From NCBI GenBank assembly GCA_029009515.1, contig JAQXJZ010000070.1, forward strand, positions 1 to 44,451: a DNA stretch of 44,451 nucleotides, in the 5' to 3' direction. The notes beneath the pieces are model-generated. The model did no database searches and was not told the DNA's origin. It saw only the letters and a list, made by a program, of their open reading frames with translations. Both the position numbers and the translations under genes were made by a program. Below, piece after piece: positions 17,133-25,604 of this stretch (position 1 is its first letter; every line of letters begins with the position of its first letter). This DNA comes from a bacterium. Its GTDB lineage: Bacteria > Bacillota > Clostridia > Christensenellales > Aristaeellaceae.

Positions 17133-18089
17133 ATGAAAGCAGTCATTCTGGGCGCAGGGTTCATTGCCGAGTTTCATGCCCGGGGATACGGCAGCCAGCT
17201 GTGCGCCGTGTGTGATACGGATGCATCCAAAGCGCAGGAGCTGGCACAGAAATACGACTGCCGCTGGTATACGGATGCGCAAAACATGCTGGATGCTGAA
17301 AAACCGGATGTGGTATCCATCTGTCTGCCGACATGGCTGCACAGGCCCTATGCGGTGATGGCGCTGGAAAGCGGCGCCCATGTGCTGTGTGAGAAGCCCC
17401 TGGCCCTCACTATGGACGATTGCCTGGCCATGCAGCAGGCTGCAAAGCGCTGCGCGCGGCAGCTGGTCACGGCGCAGGTGCTGCGCTGGTGGCCGGAATA
17501 CGCATGCATCGCCGAACAGGTGAAACGCCTGGGAACGCCTCAATACATCAGCACCAGGCGCCTGCAGCATCCGTCCCGGATCAGCTGGCATGTGGAGCCC
17601 AAACTGGGCGGCGGTGCGCTGTATGACCTGTTCATACACGACGTGGATTTTGTCTGCAGCCTCATGCGGGAGCCGCCCATTGTGCTGGCTGCCAGCGGAA
17701 ACCGTGGCCCGCAGGGATCGTTCCGCCGCATCGACGCGCTGCTCCAGTTCCCCGGCTGCTGCGCTCACGTGGAAGCCAGCAGCCAGATGCCGGAGGGCTA
17801 TCCATTCACAGCAGCTTTCCGCGCGGAATACCCCGATGCATGCATTGAGTACAGCTTCCGCACCGCTGTCAACATCAACCTGGAAAAGCCTGCTCAAACG
17901 GAGTTCCTGCTGTATGAAAATGGCGGCCCCCGGACGATGCCCGTCTGTGAAAGCGCACAGGAGACCGCTTTCCGCGACGAGATCGCCGCCTTCCTGCACG
18001 GCGTTGAAACAGGCTCGCCATCGCTGCCTCTGGAGGAAACCATCGCCGTCATGCAGACGGTGGACACCATTCACCGCCTGATCTGCTGA
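17133..18089 (+). CDS. Gfo/Idh/MocA family oxidoreductase
   Basis: 318-residue NAD(P)-dependent dehydrogenase. The Rossmann motif is LGAGFIAEFHA at the N-terminus, the catalytic Lys lies in CEKPLALT (K88), and the second-domain signature GGGALYDLFIHDVDF holds Asp165, His169 and Asp172. The family oxidises or reduces hydroxyls of sugars, inositols and sugar acids. The start at 17133 follows GAGAGGAGAG and begins right at the Rossmann fold. It sits alone between the nag terminator and the isomerase promoter. With the IolB-, PfkB- and class II aldolase-like genes downstream it could play an IolG-like role, but its substrate is not known. Confidence 0.88.
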   Translation: MKAVILGAGFIAEFHARGYGSQLCAVCDTDASKAQELAQKYDCRWYTDAQNMLDAEKPDVVSICLPTWLHRPYAVMALESGAHVLCEKPLALTMDDCLAMQQAAKRCARQLVTAQVLRWWPEYACIAEQVKRLGTPQYISTRRLQHPSRISWHVEPKLGGGALYDLFIHDVDFVCSLMREPPIVLAASGNRGPQGSFRRIDALLQFPGCCAHVEASSQMPEGYPFTAAFRAEYPDACIEYSFRTAVNINLEKPAQTEFLLYENGGPRTMPVCESAQETAFRDEIAAFLHGVETGSPSLPLEETIAVMQTVDTIHRLIC

Positions 18090-18152
18090 CGTCCGTTCGC
18101 AGGTTTTTTCAAAAGTAGTCGATTGTTAAAACATAATCGTGGATTCGGTATA

Positions 18153-18182
18153 TTGACAAGTAAAAATATCCTAAATTAAAAT
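18153..18182 (+). promoter_or_regulatory. Promoter of the isomerase-to-iolB operon
   Basis: TTGACA (18153-18158), an 18-base spacer and TAAAAT (18177-18182). The -35 is inside GGTATATTGAC-N4-AAAAAT, the same element as in front of the nag genes. It would drive the long operon starting at 18254. Confidence 0.68.
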
Positions 18183-18253
18183 GAATTTGATTGTGAAACG
18201 TATGTCTTTCCAACAAATTTCATATACCCGGACAGATTAAAGGAGGAACCTTC

Positions 18254-19648
18254 ATGCTGGATTATAAAGTCAAGATCGGTCTTGCTCCCATGCGCCGCGA
18301 TGTAACGCCCCGCCCCGGCATCTTCAACTGGGAAAAGGCAGAAGAGCGCGGCCACCGCACTGTTGCCTACATCAAGGAGCACTTTGCCTCCGAGAAGGTC
18401 TCCTTTGTGGACCTGGAAGGCATCAATGATGTAAACGTCATGTATAACGAAAAGGATGCCGAAAAAGTCATCGAGCGTTTCAACGCTGAAAAGGTCGACG
18501 CCGTTTTCGTCATCAACTGTAACTTCGGCAACGAGGAAATCTGTGCGCAGGTCGCCCGCGGCGTGGGCAAGCCCGTGTGCATCTGGGCGCCCATCGACGA
18601 CAGCTTCCTGCCGGACGGCACCCGCTATACCGACAGCCAGTGCGGCATCTTCGGCGTCAGCCGTCAGCTGCAGCGCTTCCACATTCCCTTCAGCTTCATT
18701 GAAACCTGCGCTGTGGACAGCGATCTCTTCGCCAAGGGTTTCCGCAGGTTTGTCTCTGTGAGCTGCATGGTCAAAAATTTCCACGGCATGCGCATCGCGC
18801 AGGTCGGCATGCGACCCAAGCCCTTCTGCTCCGTCATCTTCAATGAGGGCGAGCTGATGGAAAAGTTCGGTCTGCAGGTCATCCCTGTCAATTTGGCCGT
18901 GGTGATCGACAAGTACAACCAGATCCTGGCCGAGCGCGACGCCGAGCTGGAGGAGGGCGCTAAGCTGCTGGAGTCTCGCTATGAAATGGACGATATCACC
19001 CCGCCGCTGCTCAAGAAGGTTTACGCCTTTGTGCTGCTGTATCAGTGGGTGTTTGAAACCTACAATGTGCAGGCTGTTTCCGCCGAGTGCTGGACGGCCA
19101 TGCAGCTGGGCGTAGGCGCAATGCCCTGTACTGCCTACTCCATCCTGGCCGATATGGGCTATATCATCTCCTGCGAAAGCGACATGCACGGCGCCATCAA
19201 CATGGCCATGCTGTCCTGCGCCACGCTGGGCGAGAAGATCCCCTTCTTCGGCGAGTTCACCGTGCGTCATCCCGAAGATGCCAACGGCGAGCTGCTGTGG
19301 CACTGCGGCCCGTTTGCCTACAGCCTCAAGAAGGACGGCTGCCCCTGCAAGAACGTCAACATGCGCCAGTGGTTCCAGGTCAAGGACGGCCAGTACACCG
19401 TGGCCCGCATCGACCAGGACGGCGGCAGGTACAGCCTGCTTGCCGGCACCTGCGAAACCATGGACGGCCCCTACACCTTCGGCACCTACCTGTGGGCAAA
19501 GTTCAAGAATCTGCCCGCCTGGGAGCGCAAGCTGGTTGAAGGCCCCTACATCCACCACATGGCGGAAATCGAGGGCGATGTGACCGAAGAACTCCGGGAG
19601 TTCTGCAAGTTCATTCCTGCGCTGACGCTGGATACCGTAAACGAATAA
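18254..19648 (+). CDS. L-fucose/L-arabinose isomerase-like protein
   Basis: 464-residue member of the FucI/AraA superfamily (COG2407 type), cytoplasmic aldose-ketose isomerases that need Mn2+. It starts after AAAGGAGGAACC. The N-terminal substrate-recognition domain includes FVINCNFGNEE and GMRPKPFCSVIFNEGEL. The C-terminal catalytic part includes AECWTAMQ, CESDMHGAINM (carboxylate ligands) and WHCGPF, with a His pair in YIHHMAE near the end. This is longer than typical AraA C-terminal homologues but shorter than E. coli FucI (about 590), as usual for COG2407. It heads a long operon with aldolase and kinase genes, implying an isomerase, kinase, aldolase route. The sugar, possibly 6-deoxy or otherwise modified, is not determinable. 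Confidence 0.83.
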   Translation: MLDYKVKIGLAPMRRDVTPRPGIFNWEKAEERGHRTVAYIKEHFASEKVSFVDLEGINDVNVMYNEKDAEKVIERFNAEKVDAVFVINCNFGNEEICAQVARGVGKPVCIWAPIDDSFLPDGTRYTDSQCGIFGVSRQLQRFHIPFSFIETCAVDSDLFAKGFRRFVSVSCMVKNFHGMRIAQVGMRPKPFCSVIFNEGELMEKFGLQVIPVNLAVVIDKYNQILAERDAELEEGAKLLESRYEMDDITPPLLKKVYAFVLLYQWVFETYNVQAVSAECWTAMQLGVGAMPCTAYSILADMGYIISCESDMHGAINMAMLSCATLGEKIPFFGEFTVRHPEDANGELLWHCGPFAYSLKKDGCPCKNVNMRQWFQVKDGQYTVARIDQDGGRYSLLAGTCETMDGPYTFGTYLWAKFKNLPAWERKLVEGPYIHHMAEIEGDVTEELREFCKFIPALTLDTVNE

Positions 19649-19683
19649 CCGCATAGCTGTAAAACGAAAGGGGTTTTATCACC

Positions 19684-20514
19684 ATGCTTACCAATATGAG
19701 GGATTTGCTGGCCATCGCCGAGGAGCGCAACTGTGCCATTCCCGCTTTTAACGTCTATAACGGCGAAACCGCCATGGGCATCATCAAGGCTGCTGAAGAA
19801 GCCAACGCCTGCGTCATCCTGCAGATGTACAGCCGCCTGTTCACCAGCGAAGAGGCTGAGTTCATCTCCCCCTCCATCCTCGCTGCCGCCCAGCGCTCTC
19901 CTGTGAAGTTTTGCTTCCATCTGGATCACGGCGCTTCCGACGAGGCTGTCGCCCGCGCCATCCGCTACGGCTGCACCAGCGTCATGCGCGACGCCAGCTC
20001 TATGCCCTTTGAGGAGAACCTGGCTATCATCAAGAACGTGACCCGTTTTGCTCATGACCTGGGCATCGATGTGGAAGCCGAGCTGGGCCACATCGGCCTT
20101 GCCAAGGACGGCGTGAGCGCTGAGTACACCAAGGTGGACGAGGCTGTGCGCTTTGTGGAAGAAACCGGCGTGGAAGCGCTGGCTGTTGCCGTCGGCACCG
20201 CCCACGGTCACTACAAGCAGGCTCCCGTGATCGCCGTCGAACGCATCCGCGAGCTGCATGACGCCATTCCCGCCGCCCTGGTTCTGCACGGCGGCAGCGG
20301 CGTCCCGGACGATCAGATGGTCGCCGCCATCAAGGCCGGTATCCGCAAGGTCAACTTCGGCACTGATGTGTGCCTCGCTTTCCTGGACGCCGTGCACGAA
20401 GTGGATCGTTCCATCATCGGCGTGGACACTTACATGAAGGAGCCCGTGCAGGCCGTGAAGCGCTTTGCGCTGGAGAAGATCAGGCTGCTGGGCGCGGAGG
20501 GCACCAATGCGTAA
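19684..20514 (+). CDS. Class II ketose-bisphosphate aldolase
   Basis: 276-residue Zn-dependent aldolase of the FbaA/GatY/IolJ group. Seen are FHLDHGAS (catalytic Asp and Zn His, about residues 79-83), SVMRDASSMPFEENL (usually SVM.DGS), the Zn-site His in AVGTAHGHY and the phosphate/Zn loops LHGGSGVP and KVNFGTD. It cleaves a ketose phosphate to dihydroxyacetone phosphate and an aldehyde. The ribosome site is AAAGGGG, and it overlaps the PfkB gene by eight bases. Candidate substrates are tagatose-1,6-bisphosphate (fits NagA/NagB), fructose-1,6-bisphosphate, or 6-phospho-5-dehydro-2-deoxygluconate (fits the IolB-like gene). Sequence does not decide between them. Confidence 0.88.
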   Translation: MLTNMRDLLAIAEERNCAIPAFNVYNGETAMGIIKAAEEANACVILQMYSRLFTSEEAEFISPSILAAAQRSPVKFCFHLDHGASDEAVARAIRYGCTSVMRDASSMPFEENLAIIKNVTRFAHDLGIDVEAELGHIGLAKDGVSAEYTKVDEAVRFVEETGVEALAVAVGTAHGHYKQAPVIAVERIRELHDAIPAALVLHGGSGVPDDQMVAAIKAGIRKVNFGTDVCLAFLDAVHEVDRSIIGVDTYMKEPVQAVKRFALEKIRLLGAEGTNA

Positions 20515-21430
20515 CGAATGGCCTGAAGTGATCGGCATCGGTTCCACGGTGTATGACACACTGATGGTGGTGCCGGCCTATCCCACCGAGGATACCAAGA
20601 TGGAAGGGATTGAGACCAAGGTGCAGGGCGGCGGACCGTGCGCAACGGCACTGGTAGCCGCACGCAAGCTGGGCGTTTCTGCTGCTTATCTGGGCACCAT
20701 CGGCGATGATCCTTTCGGCAAATTCATGATGGATGATCTGGAGCACTGGGGCGTGGATACGCAGGATGTACGCCGCATTCCTGACAGCGTGAGCTTCCAT
20801 GCGGTGGTGCTGCTCAACCAGGAAACCAAGAGCCGCACCTGCGTGTGGAGCCGCGGCACCGTTCCGCAGCCCACCGTGGACGACATCAATGAGGAAGTCG
20901 TCAGGCATGCCAGAGTGCTGCATCTGGACGGCCATATGCTGGAGGCCGCCATTGCCACTGCCAAAAAGTGCAATGAACTGGGCGTGAAGGTGAGCCATGA
21001 TGCGGGCGGCACCTATCCCGGCGTTGAGAACCTCATGCCCTATGTGGACTGGCTGATTCCCTCGGAGGAGTTTGCCCTCAAGATGACGGGCGCCGCCACA
21101 GCAGAGGAAGCCGCACAGCAGCTGTATGACACCTATCATCCGGAGCTGGTCGTCCTCACGCAGGGCGTGCGCGGCGGCATCCTGCTGGATGAAAAGGGCA
21201 TGCGCCGCTATGAGAGCTACAAGGTTGAAGTCAAGGATTCCAACGGCTGCGGCGATACCTTCCACGGAGCGTTTGTAGCCGCCAAAATTCATGGCCTGGA
21301 TAACGATGCAGCCTGCAAGTACGCCAGCGCTGCTGCGGCTGTGAAATGCACCCGCCTCGGTGCGCGCTATGCCATGGCTACGGATGCAGAATGCCGCGTT
21401 TTCCTCAAGGAAAGGGGTGTTGAGCTGTGA
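20507..21430 (+). CDS. PfkB-family carbohydrate kinase
   Basis: 307-residue ribokinase-fold kinase. The start MRNEWPEVIGIGSTVYDTLM follows GGAGGG inside the end of the aldolase gene. Family features are the Gly-rich sugar-binding strand KVQGGGPCATALVAARKLG, IGDDPFGKFMMDDL and the C-terminal catalytic motif DSNGCGDTFHGAF, where Asp of GCGD is the base that activates the sugar hydroxyl. It uses ATP to phosphorylate a furanose-type sugar. Position between the aldolase and epimerase genes, with overlaps on both sides, indicates translational coupling and a shared pathway. Plausible roles are tagatose-6-phosphate kinase, an IolC-like kinase, or a kinase for the isomerase product. Confidence 0.9.
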   Translation: MRNEWPEVIGIGSTVYDTLMVVPAYPTEDTKMEGIETKVQGGGPCATALVAARKLGVSAAYLGTIGDDPFGKFMMDDLEHWGVDTQDVRRIPDSVSFHAVVLLNQETKSRTCVWSRGTVPQPTVDDINEEVVRHARVLHLDGHMLEAAIATAKKCNELGVKVSHDAGGTYPGVENLMPYVDWLIPSEEFALKMTGAATAEEAAQQLYDTYHPELVVLTQGVRGGILLDEKGMRRYESYKVEVKDSNGCGDTFHGAFVAAKIHGLDNDAACKYASAAAAVKCTRLGARYAMATDAECRVFLKERGVEL

Positions 21431-22275
21431 GCCTGGTGACCATCCGCAATGAATATCTGACGGTTGATATCTCCACCCTGGGCGCACAGATGCAGTCCAT
21501 CCGGGATGCAGACGGCATCGAGCGCCTCTGGCAGGGCGACCCGGCCTTCTGGGCCGGGCGCGCCCCCATCCTGTTCCCGATGGCCGGCGGACTCCGGGAG
21601 GACTGCTACTATCTGAACGGCGAGCGCTATGAGATGCCCAAGCACGGCTATGTCCGTCTGATCGAATGGGCACTGGAAAAGGCAACCGAAACCAGCGCTG
21701 TTTTCCTCACCACGGAAAAGCACCCCGGCTTCCCGTTCGATTATGAGCTGCGTGCCTGCTACACCCTGGAAGGCAACAGCCTCAGCGTCAGCTATCGCGT
21801 GTCCAACTGCGGCGAAAAGACCTTCTATTTCGGCATTGGCGCGCACGAAGGCTATGCCACACCCGGCGGGCTGGAAGCCTACACCATCGAATTTGAGCAG
21901 CCGGAATGCCTGGCCAATTTTGTGCTGGACGGCAACCTGATCAAAAAGGAACCCGTCATCATGGCGGAAAAGACGGACCGCATGCCGCTGAAGACGGACT
22001 ACTTCGCGGTGGATGCGCTGGTATTCCGCACGCTCAAAAGCCGTGCCGTCACCCTGACCACTCCGCTGCATAACCGCAGGCTGCGCGTTTCGTTTCCGGA
22101 TCATGACGTGCTCATGTTCTGGACCAAGCCCGGCGCGGAGTACATCTGCATCGAACCATGGGTCAATGCGCCCGACTTTGTGGACAGCGATATGCAGATT
22201 GAGCACAAGCCCGGCTGCCTGTGCCTTCAGGCCGGCGAGACCGTGGAACGCACCCATGTGATCACGGTGATGTGA
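21427..22275 (+). CDS. Aldose 1-epimerase (LacX-like mutarotase)
   Basis: 282-residue member of the galactose mutarotase-like superfamily, LacX subgroup. It starts with GTG at 21427, overlapping the kinase stop by four bases, after AAGGAAAGGGG. Visible features are RAPILFPMAGGLRED, KHGYVRLIEW (conserved His), FPFDYELRACYTL and the motif FGIGAHEGYATP, where relatives usually have GGHP. It interconverts anomers of a free or phosphorylated sugar. LacX-type genes are often found beside tagatose-pathway genes, which fits the neighbouring kinase and aldolase. Substrate uncertain; the GAHEGY variant may alter the binding site. Confidence 0.85.
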   Translation: MSLVTIRNEYLTVDISTLGAQMQSIRDADGIERLWQGDPAFWAGRAPILFPMAGGLREDCYYLNGERYEMPKHGYVRLIEWALEKATETSAVFLTTEKHPGFPFDYELRACYTLEGNSLSVSYRVSNCGEKTFYFGIGAHEGYATPGGLEAYTIEFEQPECLANFVLDGNLIKKEPVIMAEKTDRMPLKTDYFAVDALVFRTLKSRAVTLTTPLHNRRLRVSFPDHDVLMFWTKPGAEYICIEPWVNAPDFVDSDMQIEHKPGCLCLQAGETVERTHVITVM

Positions 22276-22287
22276 GGAGGAATCCCT

Positions 22288-22950
22288 ATGGAAAAACTGG
22301 AAGCCCTTCGCAAGCTCAATCCCGGTCTGCCGTTCTTCTCGATTGATGACAGCGAGTTCGCCCGCTTTGGCCGCGTGGTTGATTTTGACGCTTCCACGCT
22401 GATCGAAGCCTGCGAAAAGGCTGCTGAGATGCCTGAAAGCGGCAGCCGCTATGTGCCGGATATGCCGGAGCTGGAAGCCGCCGCCCTCGAAAAGGTGCAG
22501 CACGAGCTGCGCGGCGAGGGTTCCTGCCAGATCGGCTGCTGCTGGGGTCATTCCAGCAGACTCAACTGTCTGGAGTATCACCGCGCCAGCGAGCACAATG
22601 TGGCTGTAAGCGACATTGTGCTGCTCCTGGCCGCCCAGCAGGACATGGAAGCCAATGAATTGCCCGAAGGCAAAATCACGGCGTTCTTTGTACCCAGGGG
22701 CGCGACCATCGAGGTCTACGCCACCACGCTGCACTTCTGCCCCTGCGAAGTCAGCGCAGACGGTTTCCGCTGCATTGTGATCCTGCCGCGCGGCACCAAC
22801 CATCCGCTGGAAAAGCCCCGTCCTGAAACACAGGAAGGCCGTCTGCTCTGGGCCAAGGACAAGTGGCTCATCGCCCATGCCGAAGCGCCCGCCGTGGAAC
22901 GCGGCGCATTTGTAGGCATTCACGGCGAAAACTACGAGATTCATTATTGA
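22288..22950 (+). CDS. DUF4867-like cupin-type protein
   Basis: 220-residue protein with a GAGGAGG ribosome site. It resembles the uncharacterised DUF4867 family as I recall it: start LEALRKLNPGLPFFSIDD, middle LNCLEYHRASEHNVAVSD and later ATTLHFCPCEVS, then LPRGTNHPLEKP and KDKWLIAH. The His and Glu residues in EYHRASEHN and TLHFCPC look like metal ligands of a cupin-like barrel, which would suit a sugar (phosphate) isomerase or lyase. No signal peptide, so cytoplasmic. It sits inside the sugar-catabolic operon between the epimerase and the FAD oxidase, so a step on the same substrate is likely, but no reaction is known to me. Confidence 0.6.
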   Translation: MEKLEALRKLNPGLPFFSIDDSEFARFGRVVDFDASTLIEACEKAAEMPESGSRYVPDMPELEAAALEKVQHELRGEGSCQIGCCWGHSSRLNCLEYHRASEHNVAVSDIVLLLAAQQDMEANELPEGKITAFFVPRGATIEVYATTLHFCPCEVSADGFRCIVILPRGTNHPLEKPRPETQEGRLLWAKDKWLIAHAEAPAVERGAFVGIHGENYEIHY

Positions 22951-22961
22951 GGAGTATGGAT

Positions 22962-24398
22962 ATGGAACTGAAAGCATTTATGCCCGGTATGATCCTTGAC
23001 GAACTCGCGGACGCCGTGGGCGGCTACGAGAACGTATCCATGGAAATGAGCGATCGCGCCACCTATGGCGTGGACTACTTCTGGATTGGCCGTATGTGGC
23101 AGGATCGCGGCGAAGTGCCGCCCATGCCTGACTGGATCGTGCGTCCCGGCGCCACGGAAGAAGTTTCCAAGATCATGAAGATCGCCAACTACTACAAGAT
23201 TCCTGTGCACATCTGGGGCGGCGGCTCCGGCTCTCAGGGCGGCGCCCTGCCGATGAGCGGCGGCATCCTGATGGATATGAAGCGCATGAGCAGGCTCATC
23301 GAGCTGGATGAGGTGTCCCGCACCATTACCGCCGAAGCCGGCATGATCTTCCAGCAGCTGGAGTGGTATGCCAACGAGAAGGGCTATTCCTGCCAGCACA
23401 TCCCCAGCTGCCTCACCTGCGGCACCATTGGCGGCGCGCTGGGTCATCGCGGCATCGGCATCATGTCCACCAAGTACGGCAAGATCGATGACCAGTGCCT
23501 GTCTATGGAAGTCGTTCTGCCCAACGGCGACATCATCAACACCCTGCCCGTGCCCAAGCATGCGGCCGGCCCAGACCTCAACCAGATCTTCATCGGCTCC
23601 GAAGGCACCCTGGGCGTCATCACCAAGGCCACCTTCAAACTCTTTGAACAGCCTGAAGACCGTCAGTTCCGCGCCTTCCTCTTCCCCGACATGAACTCCG
23701 GCTACATGGCTGGCCGCGACATCATGCAGAAAGTGAAGCCCTCCATCCTCCGCTTCTTTGACGAAGCCGAGACCGCTTCCATCATCAAGAAGATCCTTGG
23801 CTTCGAAAAGCAGGGCTGCTTCATGAACCTCGCCGTTGAGGGCATCAAGCGCATCGTGGATATTGAGATGGAAATCATCCTCGAGATCGTCGAAAAGTGG
23901 GGCGGCCAGGATCTGGGCAGCGACTACGGCGAGAAGTGGTTCGAGAACCGCATCACCTTCTTCTATCCCGGCCACATCATGGATATTCCCCAGATGTTCG
24001 GCACCATGGATACCGTCGCCACTTACGCCAACATCGAAAAGATCTACTGGGCCATGAAGAAGGCTATCCATGACAAGTTCGGCGATAAGGTGCGTTACAT
24101 CTCCCATTCCAGCCACTGGTATGAGTGGGGCTGCATGAACTATACCCGCTTCATCGTGGATCCCGCCAACGTGCCTCAGGATCCTGAAGAAGCCCGCCGC
24201 CTCCACAACGAGATCTGGAATACCGGCGTGCGCGCAGCCATGGAAAACGGCGGCGTTATCAACGATCACCACGGCATCGGCCTGAAACTGTCCCGCCTGA
24301 TGAAGGAGCAGTACGGCCCCGCTATGCAGGTAATGGAAGCGCTGAAAAAGCAGCTGGATCCCAATGGCATCATGAATCCCTACAAGCTGGGTCTGTAA
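22962..24398 (+). CDS. FAD-binding oxidase (GlcD/AGPS-type)
   Basis: 478-residue flavoprotein of the FAD_binding_4 (PCMH-type) family. FAD-binding motifs are WGGGSGSQGGALP near residue 85, SCLTCGTIGGALGHRGIG, and GSEGTLGVITKATF. The C-terminal motif is NDHHGIGLKLSRLM, closer to alkyldihydroxyacetonephosphate synthase (HHGxG) than to the GEHGIG of lactate dehydrogenases. I chose ATG 22962, since GAGGAG lies seven bases upstream; the ATG at 22956 is too close to that site. It is followed by a two-cluster Fe-S protein, as in glycolate oxidase GlcD-GlcF pairs, so it probably oxidises a 2-hydroxy acid or polyol and passes electrons to that partner. Substrate unknown. Confidence 0.85.
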   Translation: MELKAFMPGMILDELADAVGGYENVSMEMSDRATYGVDYFWIGRMWQDRGEVPPMPDWIVRPGATEEVSKIMKIANYYKIPVHIWGGGSGSQGGALPMSGGILMDMKRMSRLIELDEVSRTITAEAGMIFQQLEWYANEKGYSCQHIPSCLTCGTIGGALGHRGIGIMSTKYGKIDDQCLSMEVVLPNGDIINTLPVPKHAAGPDLNQIFIGSEGTLGVITKATFKLFEQPEDRQFRAFLFPDMNSGYMAGRDIMQKVKPSILRFFDEAETASIIKKILGFEKQGCFMNLAVEGIKRIVDIEMEIILEIVEKWGGQDLGSDYGEKWFENRITFFYPGHIMDIPQMFGTMDTVATYANIEKIYWAMKKAIHDKFGDKVRYISHSSHWYEWGCMNYTRFIVDPANVPQDPEEARRLHNEIWNTGVRAAMENGGVINDHHGIGLKLSRLMKEQYGPAMQVMEALKKQLDPNGIMNPYKLGL

Positions 24399-24413
24399 GA
24401 GGAGGGTACAAAA

Positions 24414-25535
24414 ATGTTTAGTGAAAAAGCCAAAAAGCATGCGGATGCCTGCCGCTTCTGCTACATGTGCCGTCATCTCTGTCCCATCGAGCTTGTGACC
24501 GGCAAGGAAAACAACACGCCCCGCGCCAAGGGCCTGCAGGTCAGCATGATGGAGCGCGGCATGAAGATGGATAAGGGCTGTGCCGTAACCATGTATGAAT
24601 GCCTGCTCTGCGGCGCCTGCACCGCCGACTGCGTGACCGGCTTTGATCCGCTGATCTTCATCCGCGAAGCCCGTACCCAGGCCATGCTCGAGGAGCTGAC
24701 CCCCGACTTTGCCCAGAAGGTGATCGACAATCTGATGGAAACCGGCAACGCCTACGGCGCGAAGGAATCCAAAGTTCACTATGAAGGCGTCGCTGAGTCC
24801 GGCGAAATCCTCGTATGGCTGGGCAATGCCGCCCGCTATGCTGTACCCGATGTTGCGGAAGCCTTCTTCTCCATCCTGAAGAAGGCTGGCATCGCGTTTG
24901 CCGCCCTCAAGGACGAGCCTGCCTCCGGCTGCGAGCTGGGCGATATGATCGGCCATGTGGAAGATGTGCGCATGCAGGCCAAGGCCGCCGCTGCCGCCAT
25001 TGCCAAAGCCGGCGCAAAGAAGCTGATCGTGCTGGATGCGCACGATGCCGCTTTCTTCCTGCACGAGTGCAAGGACTGGGGCATCGAAGTGCCTCAGGTC
25101 GTCACCGCCACCGCGTTTGTGGAAGAGCTTATCAACGAAGGCAAGATTGCTCCCAAGCCCCTGGGCAAGGTGGTGAGCTATCACGACGCCGCCCGCCTCA
25201 GCCGCGATCTGAGCGAGCTGGAGCCTGCGCGCAATATCATCAAGTCCTTTGCCGAGCTGCATGAGATGTACCTCAACGAGAAGGACAACAAGAACCCCGA
25301 GAACAAGGCCTGCGGCTCCTTCGTTCGCGCCCGCGAATGCGGCTCCTCCATCATGGGCCAGATGAAGCCCGAGCTGTCTGTGCTGCTGTGCCAGAAGCGT
25401 TACGAGGATCTGCTGCGCACCGATTCCCGCATCCTCATCGCCGCCGATCCCCAGGCCACCGAGGCCCTGCGCCTTTCCATTCCCGAAGGTGTGGAATATC
25501 ACGATCTGTTCGTGCTGCTGAACAACCAGATTTAA
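24414..25535 (+). CDS. Two-[4Fe-4S] electron-transfer protein, GlcF/LutA-like
   Basis: 373-residue cytoplasmic Fe-S protein. Two ferredoxin-type clusters are clear: Cys13/16/19/23 (CRFCYMCRHLCP) and Cys63/66/69/73 (CLLCGACTADC). The remaining part resembles the CCG-domain half of GlcF-type proteins, but the family's Cys motifs are degenerate: YHDAARLSRD stands where YHDPCHLGR is usual, and no CCG is present. The non-cubane cluster of heterodisulfide-reductase-like subunits is therefore probably absent. It likely takes electrons from the FAD oxidase encoded fifteen bases upstream and hands them to an ETF. The ribosome site is GAGGAGGG. Confidence 0.8.
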   Translation: MFSEKAKKHADACRFCYMCRHLCPIELVTGKENNTPRAKGLQVSMMERGMKMDKGCAVTMYECLLCGACTADCVTGFDPLIFIREARTQAMLEELTPDFAQKVIDNLMETGNAYGAKESKVHYEGVAESGEILVWLGNAARYAVPDVAEAFFSILKKAGIAFAALKDEPASGCELGDMIGHVEDVRMQAKAAAAAIAKAGAKKLIVLDAHDAAFFLHECKDWGIEVPQVVTATAFVEELINEGKIAPKPLGKVVSYHDAARLSRDLSELEPARNIIKSFAELHEMYLNEKDNKNPENKACGSFVRARECGSSIMGQMKPELSVLLCQKRYEDLLRTDSRILIAADPQATEALRLSIPEGVEYHDLFVLLNNQI

Positions 25536-25550
25536 CAAAAGCCCATCCCA

Positions 25551-25580
25551 GCGGCGCGAGAAGTTTTTTCGCGCCGCCTT
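25551..25580 (+). terminator. Weak intrinsic terminator inside the operon
   Basis: GCGGCGCGA (25551-25559) pairs exactly with TCGCGCCGC (25569-25577) around GAAGTTTTT; only CTTTG follows. The short T tract suggests partial termination, giving less of the downstream flavin and ETF genes than of the sugar genes. Confidence 0.55.
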
Positions 25581-25604
25581 TGATATTTGCTGAGAGGGAT
25601 CGAT

